Below, piece by piece: positions 54,367 through 62,999 of a DNA stretch of 64,000 nucleotides. The notes beneath the pieces were generated by a model, which saw only the letters and a list, made by a program, of their open reading frames with translations, was not told the origin of the DNA and did not search any database. The first letter of the stretch is position 1. Every line of letters begins with the position of its first letter. Source of the stretch: Nocardioides sp. Root140 (GTDB lineage: Bacteria; Actinomycetota; Actinomycetes; Propionibacteriales; Nocardioidaceae); contig NZ_LMFI01000001.1 in NCBI RefSeq assembly GCF_001426745.1, forward strand, positions 186,001 to 250,000, read 5' to 3'. The position numbers and the translations under genes were made by a program.

Positions 54367-55767
54367 GTGAAGAGCGCCGTCGAGACCTTGAGCCCGACCC
54401 GGGCCAAGCTGACCGTCGAGGTGCCCTTCGAGGAGCTCAAGCCGAGCCTCGACGCGGCGTACAAGAAGATCGCCCAGCAGATCAACGTCCCCGGCTTCCG
54501 CCGTGGCAAGGTCCCGGCAGCGGTCATCGACCGTCAGGTCGGCCGTGGCGCCGTCCTCGACGAGGCGATCAACGAGATGCTTCCCAAGAAGTACATCGAG
54601 GCCCTCCAGGAGAACAACCTCGAGCCGCTGGCCCAGCCCGAGATCGAGGTGACCAAGCTCGAGGACAACGAGACCCTCGAGTTCACCGCCGAGGTCGACG
54701 TCAAGCCCGAAATCGAGGTGCCGGCCTACGACGGCGTCGAGGCCCAGGTCGAGGACGTCGCCGTGAGCGACGCCGACGTCGAGGAGCAGGTGCAGGCCCT
54801 TCGTGAGCGCTTCGGCACCCTGAAGACCGTCGAGCGCGTGGCCGCCGACGGCGACTTCGTGACCCTCGACCTCAAGGCCACCAAGGACGGCGAGGTGCTC
54901 GAGGGCGCCGAGGTCGCCGGCATGTCCTACCAGGTCGGTCGCGGCGGCATGCTCGACGGACTCGACGAGGCGCTGGTCGGCATGGCCGCCGGCGAGACGA
55001 AGAACTTCAGCTCCGAGCTGGTCGGTGGCGACCTGGTCGGCGAGCCCGTCGAGGTCGAGGTGACGGTCGGCCAGGTGCAGGAGCAGGAGCTGCCCGAGGT
55101 CGACGACGAGTTCGCCCAGCTGGCCTCCGAGTTCGACACCGTCGACGAGTTCAACGCCGACGTGCGTGAGCGCCTGACCCGCGGCAAGCGCCTCGAGCAG
55201 GCCGCCGAGGCCCGTGACGCCGTCCTGGAGAAGCTGCTCGAGCAGGTCTCGATCCCGCTTCCCGAGACCCTGGTCACCGAGGAGCTCAACGCCCGTCGCC
55301 AGAACGTCGAGCAGCAGCTGGTCTACGCAGGCCTGACGATGGAGAAGTACCTCGAGGACGAGAAGCAGACCGTCGAGGAGTTCGAGGCCGACCTCGACCG
55401 CCGGGTCCGCGACGCGGTGACCGCGCAGTTCATCCTCGACGAGGTGGCGAAGAAGGAGGAGCTCGGTGTCGACCAGCAGGAGCTCTCCGAGCACCTGATC
55501 CGTCGCGCGCAGCAGTCCGGCCAGGACCCGCAGGAGTTCGCGAACCACATGTTCGAGCACAACCACATCCCGGACCTCGTCCAGGAGATCCTGCGCGGCA
55601 AGGCGCTGGCCACGATCGTCGAGTCGGCGGTCGTCAAGGACGCCTCCGGCAACGTGGTCGAGCTGAAGAACCTCCGCCCCGACGGCACCATCGGCGAGCC
55701 CGAGACGTCCGAAGAGGCGTCCGCGGACGCAGCGGACGCCGACGCGGAGACCACCGAAGAGGCCTGA
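54367..55767 (+). CDS. tig: Trigger factor
   Basis: A ribosome-bound chaperone and prolyl isomerase. The 466 residues have the N-terminal ribosome-binding domain with VPGFRRGKVPAAVIDRQVGR (the GFRxGxxP signature), a central FKBP-like PPIase domain (FVTLDLKATKDGEVLEGAEV, then PLxxQ-type core GRGGMLDGLDEALVGMAAGE), and the C-terminal helical arms. The acidic tail is very rich in Ala, Asp and Glu. GAGGAG precedes the ATG. The position upstream of clpP-clpX follows the classic tig-clpP-clpX order, here with about 4.4 kb inserted between. Confidence 0.96.
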   Translation: MKSAVETLSPTRAKLTVEVPFEELKPSLDAAYKKIAQQINVPGFRRGKVPAAVIDRQVGRGAVLDEAINEMLPKKYIEALQENNLEPLAQPEIEVTKLEDNETLEFTAEVDVKPEIEVPAYDGVEAQVEDVAVSDADVEEQVQALRERFGTLKTVERVAADGDFVTLDLKATKDGEVLEGAEVAGMSYQVGRGGMLDGLDEALVGMAAGETKNFSSELVGGDLVGEPVEVEVTVGQVQEQELPEVDDEFAQLASEFDTVDEFNADVRERLTRGKRLEQAAEARDAVLEKLLEQVSIPLPETLVTEELNARRQNVEQQLVYAGLTMEKYLEDEKQTVEEFEADLDRRVRDAVTAQFILDEVAKKEELGVDQQELSEHLIRRAQQSGQDPQEFANHMFEHNHIPDLVQEILRGKALATIVESAVVKDASGNVVELKNLRPDGTIGEPETSEEASADAADADAETTEEA

Positions 55768-55806
55768 GCAACCGCCCGGGCAGCCGCTTGGGCAACACCG
55801 TCGACG

Positions 55807-55844
55807 ACGCGTCCCGGACAGCAGCTGTGCTGACCGGGGCGCGT
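55807..55844 (+). terminator. Terminator of tig
   Basis: ACGCGTCCCGG (55807-55817) pairs with CCGGGGCGCGT (55834-55844) with one G-U pair. Inside, CAGCA pairs with TGCTG around a GCTG loop, so the hairpin is extended. It starts 40 bp after the tig stop. Confidence 0.7.
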
Positions 55845-56017
55845 TGCGCATTGTCCGGCCAGCGCTGGAGTTCACTTGTGCAGGCAGTTCGACCGGCGAG
55901 GGGCACGGTGCGCGGTCACCGTCTCACCCCGACACGCGAACTGCCTGTTCACATGAACACGTCGAGGACGAGGGGTAGCCCTCGGGTGGGCGGATCGCGC
56001 GTCTCATCACGGCGTGG

Positions 56018-56926
56018 ATGGTTGTCCCGGCCACCGGCACCCCGGACACTGTCCCGGTGAGCACTTCGTCGGTCGTCACCGCGCCGTGGCGCCTCCTGTG
56101 GCGCCTGGGCCTGCGGAGCTCGCCGTTGGCACTGGCCGCGCCGCTGGTCCGCACCCGGCCCGACCCCGACCTGGCGCCGGTCGCGCTGCGCGCTGCCGGC
56201 GCCGATGTGGCCGCCGAGCCCGCCGCCCTCGAGTCGGCCTTCCCGCACGCCACCGACCGCATCGTGGTGCTGGTGCCCGACACCGACGAGGACGAATCGG
56301 CCTGGCTGCGGCACCTCGACCAGGTGGGTGGCACCTACGCCAGCCGCCTTGCCGCGCTGCTCGACTGGACGCCCGTGAACGTGCGGGTGTCCCCGGGCGA
56401 GGGCACGGCCGTCGAGATCGCGACCACGCTCCAGGCCCTGGTCGACGGCTGGCCGGTGCCGGTACGCCGGATCGCGCTGGTCGGGCACGGTCGCGGGGGA
56501 CTGGTGCTGCGCGCGGCCTGCGCACTGCGCCACCAGACGCCCGACGCATGGCACGAGCTGGTCTCCGACGTGGTGCTCCTCGGCACGCCGCACCTCGCCG
56601 TGCCGGCAGGGCGCACCATGGTCCCGCTGTCCCGTCGGGTCGACGAGGAGCTGGCCGGCATCGTCACCGATGACGTGGTGGACGTGTCGGCACAGCCCCT
56701 GCCGCATGCGCGCTACGCCCTGATCACGCCGCACACCCGCCTGCAGCAGAGCCGCCTCGGCGGGCTGCTCGGCGACGTGCTGTGGTGGCGGCACCGGTTG
56801 CCGATGCGTCCCCGCAAGGCCCGCTCGCTCTTCCCGAGCGCAACGCTGCACCACGTGCCGACGCACGAGATCGGGCTGGTCAACCATCCCGACGTGCACC
56901 AGGCCATGCTCGCCTGGCTGGCCTGA
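56018..56926 (+). CDS. Alpha/beta hydrolase paralogue lacking catalytic residues
   Basis: A 302-residue paralogue of the next gene (shared: VGGTYASRLAALL-type segment, DGWPVPVRRIALVGHGRGGL, ITPHTRLQ-region, GLVNHPDVHQAMLAWLA). The nucleophile elbow is G-H-G-R-G, with Gly158 where its neighbour has Ser, and the catalytic His region VPRSDHFG of the neighbour is VPTHEIG here, with Glu for the His. Both key residues being changed indicates a pseudoenzyme rather than a sequencing error. It has no frameshift. The start is uncertain: ATG 56018 or GTG 56057. Its role could be as a partner of the active copy. Confidence 0.7.
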   Translation: MVVPATGTPDTVPVSTSSVVTAPWRLLWRLGLRSSPLALAAPLVRTRPDPDLAPVALRAAGADVAAEPAALESAFPHATDRIVVLVPDTDEDESAWLRHLDQVGGTYASRLAALLDWTPVNVRVSPGEGTAVEIATTLQALVDGWPVPVRRIALVGHGRGGLVLRAACALRHQTPDAWHELVSDVVLLGTPHLAVPAGRTMVPLSRRVDEELAGIVTDDVVDVSAQPLPHARYALITPHTRLQQSRLGGLLGDVLWWRHRLPMRPRKARSLFPSATLHHVPTHEIGLVNHPDVHQAMLAWLA

Positions 56927-56998
56927 GCCTCGATCGGGGGCAGTTCGCGCGGCCGTTCGGGGTGACCTGACCCTCAACGGGTTGCGCTGACCCCGACA

Positions 56999-57024
56999 AT
57001 TGAGTGAACATGTGTGCACTCAAT
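56999..57024. promoter_or_regulatory. Inverted repeat before the active hydrolase gene
   Basis: ATTGAGTG (56999-57006) and CACTCAAT (57017-57024) are perfect 8-bp arms 10 bp apart, 18 bp before the ATG at 57042. The position and symmetry suggest an operator, for example of a TetR-type repressor; no such gene is adjacent. Confidence 0.4.
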
Positions 57025-57041
57025 GTTCTTGGAGGTGCACC

Positions 57042-58211
57042 ATGCGCGACGCGTCCGGTCCCGGAGTCGTCGACGTGCTCGGCCTGTTGCCGGCGTACGG
57101 CGACGAGATCGTGCTGCGCACCGTCCGTGACACCCACCGGGCCTGGGCCGGACGGGTGTACGGCGTGCTCGACCGTGCCACGGGCGGCAAGGCCCGCGGC
57201 GTCCGACTCGTGCACGACGGCATCTCGTCGACCGTCTACACCTCGATCGGCGTCGCACTCTCCGCCGGGACCGTCGCCCTGAAGGCCGCCGGCAGCCAAG
57301 GCGTCGGCCCACGCCTCGACGACTCGCCGCGCGGCAGGTTCGTCCGGGCCGCGCTCAACGGGCTGATCGGCGACCGCTTCGCTGACGAGGGGTCGCGCCT
57401 CTCGATCACCACCGCCGTACGACGCGACGGCCGCGACGTGCCGGTTACGCCCGACGCCCTCGCCGAGGCCTTCCCGGCTGCGACCGGCCGGGTCGCCGTG
57501 CTCCTCCACGGGCTGTCCGAGAACGAGTCCTTCTGGGACCTCCACCGCGACACCGTCGGCAGCACGTACGCCGAGACCCTGGCCGGCCTCGGCTGGAGCG
57601 TGGTCATGGTGCGGCTCAACACCGGCCGTCCGATCCGCGAGAACGGCATCGAGGTGGCCGCCCTGCTGCGCGACCTCACCACGGGGTGGCCCGTCGAGGT
57701 CTCGCAGATCGCCCTCGTCGGCCACTCGATGGGCGGGCTCGTGGCGCGCGCCGCCTGCGCCGTCGCGATCGACGACGACCGGCCGTGGACGGGCCTGATC
57801 AGCGACGTGATCACCCTGGGCAGCCCCCACGCCGGAGCACCGCTCGCGATCGCCGTCGGCCACGGCAGCCGGCTGCTGGCCCACCTGCCGGAGACCTCGG
57901 CGTTCGGGCGCATCCTCGACCACCGCTCGGTCGGCATCGAGGACCTGGTCGACGGACTCGGCCACGACGTACCGCCGCTGCCCGGGGTGCACTACCGCCT
58001 CGTCGCGGCGACGCTCACCGGGTCGGCCCGGCACCCCGTCGGGCACCTGGTCGGTGACCTGCTGGTGCGGGTGCCGTCCGCGCACGGCCGCTCCCGCAGG
58101 CACCCCGACCTCTTCCCGGACGCCGACGTGCTGCACGTGCCACGATCCGACCACTTCGGGTTGCTCAACCACCCCGACGTCCACGACGCGATGAGGAGCT
58201 GGCTGCGATGA
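57042..58211 (+). CDS. Alpha/beta hydrolase, lipase/PGAP1-like
   Basis: A 389-residue serine hydrolase. The nucleophile elbow is VGHSMGGLVARAACAV (Ser229), preceded by VAVLLHGLSENESFWDLHRD with the oxyanion-hole region; ITLGSPHAGAPLAIAVGHG and PRSDHFGLLNHPDVHDAM carry the rest, including the likely catalytic His. It resembles triacylglycerol lipase/PGAP1-like hydrolases and is longer than its upstream paralogue by an N-terminal helical region. GGAGGTG is 5 nt before the ATG. The stop overlaps the SRPBCC gene by 4 bp (ATGA). Confidence 0.82.
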   Translation: MRDASGPGVVDVLGLLPAYGDEIVLRTVRDTHRAWAGRVYGVLDRATGGKARGVRLVHDGISSTVYTSIGVALSAGTVALKAAGSQGVGPRLDDSPRGRFVRAALNGLIGDRFADEGSRLSITTAVRRDGRDVPVTPDALAEAFPAATGRVAVLLHGLSENESFWDLHRDTVGSTYAETLAGLGWSVVMVRLNTGRPIRENGIEVAALLRDLTTGWPVEVSQIALVGHSMGGLVARAACAVAIDDDRPWTGLISDVITLGSPHAGAPLAIAVGHGSRLLAHLPETSAFGRILDHRSVGIEDLVDGLGHDVPPLPGVHYRLVAATLTGSARHPVGHLVGDLLVRVPSAHGRSRRHPDLFPDADVLHVPRSDHFGLLNHPDVHDAMRSWLR

Positions 58212-58669
58212 CCGCCGAGCGAGAGCTGCGCGCCGAGACCACGATCGAGGCGACGCCCCAGCAGGTCTGGGCGGTGCTCTCGGACCTCTCCCGGATGCCC
58301 GAGCTGAGTCCCGAGACCGTGCGCATGCTGCCGCTGAAGAGGGGCGGCCTGCGCGTCGGGCAGTGGTACCTCGGCGTGAACCGGCGCAAGCTCGTCGTGT
58401 GGCCGACGCGCAACGTGGTCGCCGAGGTCGAGCCGGTCCGCCGCCTCAGCTGGGACACCACGTCCAGCGGCGCCCGCTGGATCTACGAGCTGGAGGAGTC
58501 GGGAAGCGGCACCCGTGTCGTGCACCGTCGGCCCGTGCCACGGCAGCTGACCCTTCTGGGCAGGGTGTTCGCCACCCTGGCCCTCGGTGGCAAGGAGGAC
58601 CACGCCGACGAGCTCGAGGCCGGCATGGCCCGCACCCTCGACCGGTTGAAGGCCGCCGTCGAGCGCTGA
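58208..58669 (+). CDS. SRPBCC-family protein
   Basis: A 153-residue START/SRPBCC domain protein: TTIEATPQQVWAVLSDLSRM, PELSPETVRMLPLKRGGLRV, GQWYLGVNRRKLVVWPTRNV, RRLSWDTTSSGARWIYELEE, and a C-terminal helix ending ARTLDRLKAAVER. These proteins hold a hydrophobic ligand in a beta-sheet cavity and include polyketide cyclase/dehydrase-type enzymes. The overlap with the hydrolase gene (ATGA) suggests joint function, possibly on a lipid; this is inference. Confidence 0.8.
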   Translation: MTAERELRAETTIEATPQQVWAVLSDLSRMPELSPETVRMLPLKRGGLRVGQWYLGVNRRKLVVWPTRNVVAEVEPVRRLSWDTTSSGARWIYELEESGSGTRVVHRRPVPRQLTLLGRVFATLALGGKEDHADELEAGMARTLDRLKAAVER

Positions 58670-58691
58670 GCTCCGCACCGTTTCGAGCCGG

Positions 58692-59903
58692 TCACCCCAC
58701 CAGCTCGCGCAGCCCGGCGACGAGGCGGTCCACGTGCTCGTCCACCGTGCCGAGGCCGAGGCTGGCGCGCACCGCCGTACCGTCCTCGTCGCAGCCGCCG
58801 GACCCGCCGAGCAGGTGGGCCAGCAACGGGTGGGCGCAGAACTTGCCGTCGCGCACGCCTATGCCGTGCCTGTCCGCGAGATGCTGTGCGACGTCGCGGG
58901 CTGAGTGGCCCTCGACGGTGAAGGCCAGGATGCCGAGCCGTGGGTGGTCGGGTCCCCACAGGCTGAGCTCGCGCAGGCCGGGCACCTGCGCCAAGCCCGA
59001 ACGCAGCCGTTCGAGGAGGCGCGTCTCGGCCGCCACGACGGCGTCCCAGTCGGCGGAGAGCTCGCGGCAGGCAGCGGCGAGGGCGACCGCGCCGAGCACG
59101 TTGGGGGTGCCGGCCTCGTGTCGCTGCTCGGCGTCCGCAGTCCACTCGACGCGCCCGTCAAGGGCCACGCTGCGGGTCGCCCCACCGCCGCGGAGGTACG
59201 GCGCCGCGGCGCGCAGCCAGTCCGCCCGGCCAGCCAGCACGCCCGTCCCGAAGGGTGCATAGAGCTTGTGACCCGAGAAGGCCACGTAGTCCAGGCCCGT
59301 GGCGTCGAGCGGTCGATGCGCGACGTACTGCGCCGCGTCGACCGCGATCCGCGCGCCGCACGCGTGGGCCACGTCGGCGAGCTCCCGCACCGGCCACAGC
59401 TCGCCGGTGACGTTCGAGGCGGCGGTGACCACGAGGAGTCGCGGCCCGACCGGACAGGCCTCCAGCGCCTCGCGTGCGGCGGCGACGGCCGCGGCCGGGG
59501 TGGCCGGGGGAGTGAGGCGTACGGCGTGGCGCCAAGGCAGCTGCGTGGCGTGGTGCTCGGAGTCGAAGACCACCACGCCGGTGCCATTGGGCACGGCCCG
59601 GGCCAGCAGGTTGAAGGCGTCGGTGGTGTTGCGCACGAACACCACGGCCTGCGGCCCGCCGAGGAACTCCCGCACGGTCCCGCGTGCCTCCTCGTAGGCG
59701 CGGGTCGTGACCTGCGAGGCGTAGCCCGCACCCCGGTGCACGCTGCTGTACGTCGGCAGGGCCCGGGTGACCGCCTCCTGCACAGCGGCCAGGCAGGGCG
59801 CCGAGGCGGCGTAGTCGAGGTTGGCGTACGGCAGCACGCCGTCGCCGACGGGCACCGTGAGATCGGCACCGACGACGGCAGGGAGAGTGGCGAGCAGGGA
59901 CAT
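58692..59903 (-). CDS. Class V aminotransferase, cysteine desulfurase-like, under SAM control
   Basis: A 403-residue PLP enzyme. The signature lysine is in AFSGHKLYAPFGTGVLAG. Other motifs are FVRNTTDAFNLLARAV, VVFDSEHHATQLPWRHAV with the PLP-stacking His, and VDAAQYVAHRPLD with the PLP-binding Asp. Class V members include cysteine desulfurases and EgtE-type C-S lyases. There is no clear mobile-loop Cys motif to assign it, so the substrate stays open; a sulfur-related role is suggested by the SAM-IV riboswitch in its leader. GGAGG precedes the ATG at 59903. It ends facing the SRPBCC gene. Confidence 0.85.
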   Translation of the reverse strand: MSLLATLPAVVGADLTVPVGDGVLPYANLDYAASAPCLAAVQEAVTRALPTYSSVHRGAGYASQVTTRAYEEARGTVREFLGGPQAVVFVRNTTDAFNLLARAVPNGTGVVVFDSEHHATQLPWRHAVRLTPPATPAAAVAAAREALEACPVGPRLLVVTAASNVTGELWPVRELADVAHACGARIAVDAAQYVAHRPLDATGLDYVAFSGHKLYAPFGTGVLAGRADWLRAAAPYLRGGGATRSVALDGRVEWTADAEQRHEAGTPNVLGAVALAAACRELSADWDAVVAAETRLLERLRSGLAQVPGLRELSLWGPDHPRLGILAFTVEGHSARDVAQHLADRHGIGVRDGKFCAHPLLAHLLGGSGGCDEDGTAVRASLGLGTVDEHVDRLVAGLRELVG

Positions 59904-59940
59904 GGGTGACCTCCGGGTTTCCGGGACCCCGAAGCGTCGA

Positions 59941-60054
59941 GATCCGCGCTTGCCCGTTGCACCGCGCAACGGGCCAGGTCGTCACCCGGGCCACCCCACC
60001 GCGGAGGAGGGTTGGCGGCCAGCAAGCCGGGGCTTGGTGCTGGCACTCATGACC
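59941..60054 (-). ncRNA. SAM-IV riboswitch
   Basis: Read on the minus strand, the leader begins GGTCATGAGTGCCAGC and continues AAGCCCCGGCTTGCTGG, AACCCTCCTCCGCGG, TGGGGT, CCCGGGTGACGACC and CAAGCGCGG in this order. These segments match the SAM-IV aptamer as I remember it from mycobacteria and Streptomyces, including the CCCGTTGC/GCAACGGG hairpin before the closing pseudoknot strand. It lies 37 bp before the aminotransferase start, so high SAM should lower expression. The rest of the 59904-60203 gap holds the promoters of this gene and clpP. Confidence 0.88.
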
Positions 60055-60063
60055 GTGGTCAGG

Positions 60064-60069
60064 ATGTTA
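60064..60069 (-). promoter_or_regulatory. -10 element for the SAM-IV leader transcript
   Basis: TAACAT on the minus strand (60069-60064) would start transcription about 7 nt downstream, near 60057, at the first bases of the riboswitch. Confidence 0.5.
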
Positions 60070-60190
60070 GCCGGAACCCTGCCCGGCCGCGACCCGGGAA
60101 TCCCGGGTTCGCTCCGGGATGGCCCCGCCTGTCGAATCTGCTGTGGGCGAACAGGGGTGTCCGACGCGTGGATGTGTCGGTCCGGGCGGC

Positions 60191-60203
60191 TAATGTCGCT
60201 CTC
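60191..60203 (+). promoter_or_regulatory. Leaderless promoter -10 element of clpP1
   Basis: TAATGT (60191-60196) lies 7 nt before GTG 60204 and supports that start over the ATG at 60225. Confidence 0.5.
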
Positions 60204-60857
60204 GTGAACCAGAATCAGAGCCACATGAATGAGCCCCGACGCTCTGTCGAAGCCAACGGCGGCGGCGCGTCCTACGGGCTTGACGACCACATCTACCAGC
60301 GGTTGCTCCGCGAGCGCATCGTGTTCCTCGGTTCCGAGGTGCGCGACCAGAACGCCAACGCGATCTGCGCCCAGCTCCTGCTCCTCTCGGCCGAGGACCC
60401 TGAGGCCGACATCTTCTTGCACATCAACAGTCCGGGCGGGTCCGTCGACGCCGGCATGGCGATCTACGACACGATGAACTACATCCCCAACGACGTCGCC
60501 ACGGTCGGCATGGGCCTGGCCGCCTCGATGGGCCAGTTCCTGCTCTGCGCCGGCACCCAGGGCAAGCGCTACGCGTTGCCCCACGCGCGCATCATGATGC
60601 ACCAGCCGTCGGGCGGCATCGGTGGTTCGGCCTCCGACATCAAGATCCAGGCCCAGCAGAGCCTGCTGCTCAAGAAGCAGCTCGGTGAGCTGATCGCCCA
60701 CCACACCGGCCGCACCATCGAAGAGATCGAGCGCGACTCCGACCGTGACCGTTGGTTCACCCCCGGCGAGGCCCTCGAGTACGGCCTCATCGACAAGGTG
60801 ATCACCAACGCCCGCGAGACCGCAGACGAAGGCCGCCCGGCCCACGGAAAGGCCTGA
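60204..60857 (+). CDS. clpP1: ATP-dependent Clp protease proteolytic subunit ClpP1
   Basis: A 217-residue ClpP subunit. The catalytic Ser is in [20 protein letters not shown] and the His in [20 protein letters not shown]; the Asp follows in [20 protein letters not shown]. Actinobacteria have two ClpPs that form a mixed double ring working with ClpX or ClpC1. The N-terminal about 20 residues are a propeptide-like region. GTG at 60204 is preferred from the promoter spacing. clpP2 follows after 4 bp. Confidence 0.95.
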   Translation: MNQNQSHMNEPRRSVEANGGGASYGLDDHIYQRLLRERIVFLGSEVRDQNANAICAQLLLLSAEDPEADIFLHINSPGGSVDAGMAIYDTMNYIPNDVATVGMGLAASMGQFLLCAGTQGKRYALPHARIMMHQPSGGIGGSASDIKIQAQQSLLLKKQLGELIAHHTGRTIEEIERDSDRDRWFTPGEALEYGLIDKVITNARETADEGRPAHGKA

Positions 60858-60861
60858 CCCC

Positions 60862-61470
60862 ATGAACTACTACATCCCCCAGTGGGAAGAGCGCACCTCC
60901 TACGGGTTCCGGCGCATCGACCCCTACGGCAAGCTCTTCGAGGACCGCATCATCTTCCTCGGCACGCCGATCAGCGACGACATCGCCAACGCGGTGATGG
61001 CGCAGCTGCTCTGCCTCGAGTCGATGGACCCCGATCGCGACATCTCCATCTACATCAACAGCCCCGGTGGCTCCTTCACCGCGCTGACCGCGATCTACGA
61101 CACGATGCGGTTCATCAAGCCCGAGGTGCAGACCGTGTGCCTGGGGCAGGCTGCCTCGGCTGCCGCCGTACTCCTCGCCGCGGGTGCGCCCGGCAAGCGC
61201 CTGGCGCTGCCCAACAGCCGCATCCTGATCCACCAGCCCTACACCGAGGGTCAGGGCGGCCAGATCTCCGACCTGGAGATCCAGGCCAACGAGATCATCC
61301 GCATGCGTGAGCTGCTCGAGAAGATGATCGCCGACCACACCGGCAAGCCGGTCGAGGAGGTCAGCCGCGACATCGAGCGCGACAAGATCCTCACCGCCGA
61401 CGCGGCCGTGGAATACGGCCTGGTCGACGCGATCCTCGAATCCCGCAAGGCGCTCCCCGCGCTCGCATGA
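60862..61470 (+). CDS. clpP2: ATP-dependent Clp protease proteolytic subunit ClpP2
   Basis: Second ClpP subunit, 202 residues. [20 protein letters not shown] is a typical ClpP2 start; [40 protein letters not shown] (catalytic Ser) and [20 protein letters not shown] (His) follow, with the Asp in [20 protein letters not shown]. It forms the heteromeric ClpP1P2 particle with the upstream product. It is co-transcribed with clpP1; clpX begins 88 bp downstream. Confidence 0.95.
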   Translation: MNYYIPQWEERTSYGFRRIDPYGKLFEDRIIFLGTPISDDIANAVMAQLLCLESMDPDRDISIYINSPGGSFTALTAIYDTMRFIKPEVQTVCLGQAASAAAVLLAAGAPGKRLALPNSRILIHQPYTEGQGGQISDLEIQANEIIRMRELLEKMIADHTGKPVEEVSRDIERDKILTADAAVEYGLVDAILESRKALPALA

Positions 61471-61558
61471 CCCGATCGGACCTCGTGTCCGGCAGCGCAA
61501 GCGGCCGGGCACGGGGTACCGTCGAGAAGTTGATCAGGCAGAGGAAGGATGACCGCCC

Positions 61559-62845
61559 GTGGCACGCATTGGTGACGGAGGCGACCTGTTGAAATGCTCT
61601 TTCTGCGGAAAGAGCCAGAAGCAGGTCAAGAAGTTGATCGCCGGACCGGGTGTCTACATCTGTGACGAGTGCATCGACCTCTGCAACGAGATCATCGAGG
61701 AGGAGCTCAGCGAGCGCTCCGAGGTGGGTCTCGAGGAGCTGCCGAAGCCGAAGGAGATCTTCGAGTTCCTCAACTCCTACGTGATCGGCCAGGAGCACGC
61801 GAAGAAGTCCCTCGCCGTGGCGGTCTACAACCACTACAAGCGGGTGCAGGCCGGTGCGTCGCTCGACACGGCCGGCAAGCACGCCAAGGACGAGGCCGTC
61901 GAGGTGGCGAAGTCCAACATCCTCGTCATGGGCCCCACCGGGTGCGGCAAGACCTACCTGGCCCAGACCCTCGCGCGCATGCTCAACGTGCCCTTCGCGA
62001 TCGCCGACGCCACGGCCCTGACCGAGGCCGGCTACGTCGGTGAGGACGTCGAGAACATCCTGCTCAAGTTGATCCAGGCCGCCGACTACGACGTCAAGAA
62101 GGCCGAGACCGGCATCATCTACATCGACGAGATCGACAAGGTGGCCCGCAAGTCGGAGAACCCCTCGATCACGCGCGACGTCTCCGGCGAGGGCGTGCAG
62201 CAGGCCCTCCTGAAGATCCTCGAGGGCACCTCGGCGTCGGTGCCGCCCCAGGGCGGGCGCAAGCACCCGCACCAGGAGTTCATCCAGATCGACACCACCA
62301 ACATCCTGTTCATCGTCGGAGGTGCCTTCGCCGGCCTCGAGCACATCGTCGAGCAGCGGGTCGGCAAGAAGACGCTCGGCTTCACCGCCGACGTCCGCGG
62401 CCAGGCCGAACGCGACGCCGAGGACCTCATGTCCCAGGTGCGCCCCGAAGACCTCACCAAGTTCGGGCTGATCCCCGAGTTCATCGGCCGCCTCCCGCTG
62501 ATCACCAGCGTCACCAAGCTCGACCGTGAGGCGCTCGTCGAGATCCTCACCGTGCCGAAGAACGCTCTGGTCAAGCAGTACCAGCGCCTCTTCGCCATCG
62601 ACGGCGTCGAGCTCGAGTTCACCGACGAGGCCATCGCCGCGATCGCCGACCGGGCGATGGAGCGCGGCACCGGTGCCCGCGGCCTGCGCGCGATCATCGA
62701 GGAAGTCCTGCTCCACGTCATGTACGACGTCCCGTCCCGAGGCGACATCGCCAAGGTCGTGGTGACCGGTGAAGTCGTCGAGGACAACGTGAACCCGACC
62801 CTGATCCCGCGCGAGGCCGAGCCGAAGAAGAAGAAGTCGGCCTGA
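61559..62845 (+). CDS. clpX: ATP-dependent Clp protease ATP-binding subunit ClpX
   Basis: A 428-residue AAA+ unfoldase that feeds tagged proteins to ClpP. The N-terminal zinc-binding domain has [19 protein letters not shown] and [13 protein letters not shown] (four Cys). Walker A is [19 protein letters not shown], Walker B is [20 protein letters not shown], the pore loop is [13 protein letters not shown], and an IGF loop equivalent is [16 protein letters not shown] 61559 follows AGAGGAAGGA; the spacing is long at about 10 nt. The gene ends in a Lys-rich tail. Confidence 0.96.
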   Translation: MARIGDGGDLLKCSFCGKSQKQVKKLIAGPGVYICDECIDLCNEIIEEELSERSEVGLEELPKPKEIFEFLNSYVIGQEHAKKSLAVAVYNHYKRVQAGASLDTAGKHAKDEAVEVAKSNILVMGPTGCGKTYLAQTLARMLNVPFAIADATALTEAGYVGEDVENILLKLIQAADYDVKKAETGIIYIDEIDKVARKSENPSITRDVSGEGVQQALLKILEGTSASVPPQGGRKHPHQEFIQIDTTNILFIVGGAFAGLEHIVEQRVGKKTLGFTADVRGQAERDAEDLMSQVRPEDLTKFGLIPEFIGRLPLITSVTKLDREALVEILTVPKNALVKQYQRLFAIDGVELEFTDEAIAAIADRAMERGTGARGLRAIIEEVLLHVMYDVPSRGDIAKVVVTGEVVEDNVNPTLIPREAEPKKKKSA

Positions 62846-62852
62846 CCCCTCG

Positions 62853-62880
62853 CCGGGCCTGATCACCGCGTGCGGCCCGG
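62853..62880 (+). terminator. Terminator of clpX
   Basis: CCGGGCC (62853-62859) and GGCCCGG (62874-62880) form a 7-bp stem with a 14-nt loop, 8 bp after the clpX stop. Confidence 0.5.
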
Positions 62881-62999
62881 GGGGCCGACACGGGTGGGTG
62901 CGCATAGTCCGTTCGGGTCATTTCCCGCTTCTGATGCGGTGAATCTCGACCTGTTCAGGGAAGATTGACGCGTCTGGTCCGGTCGAGTCAGGGACGTGC

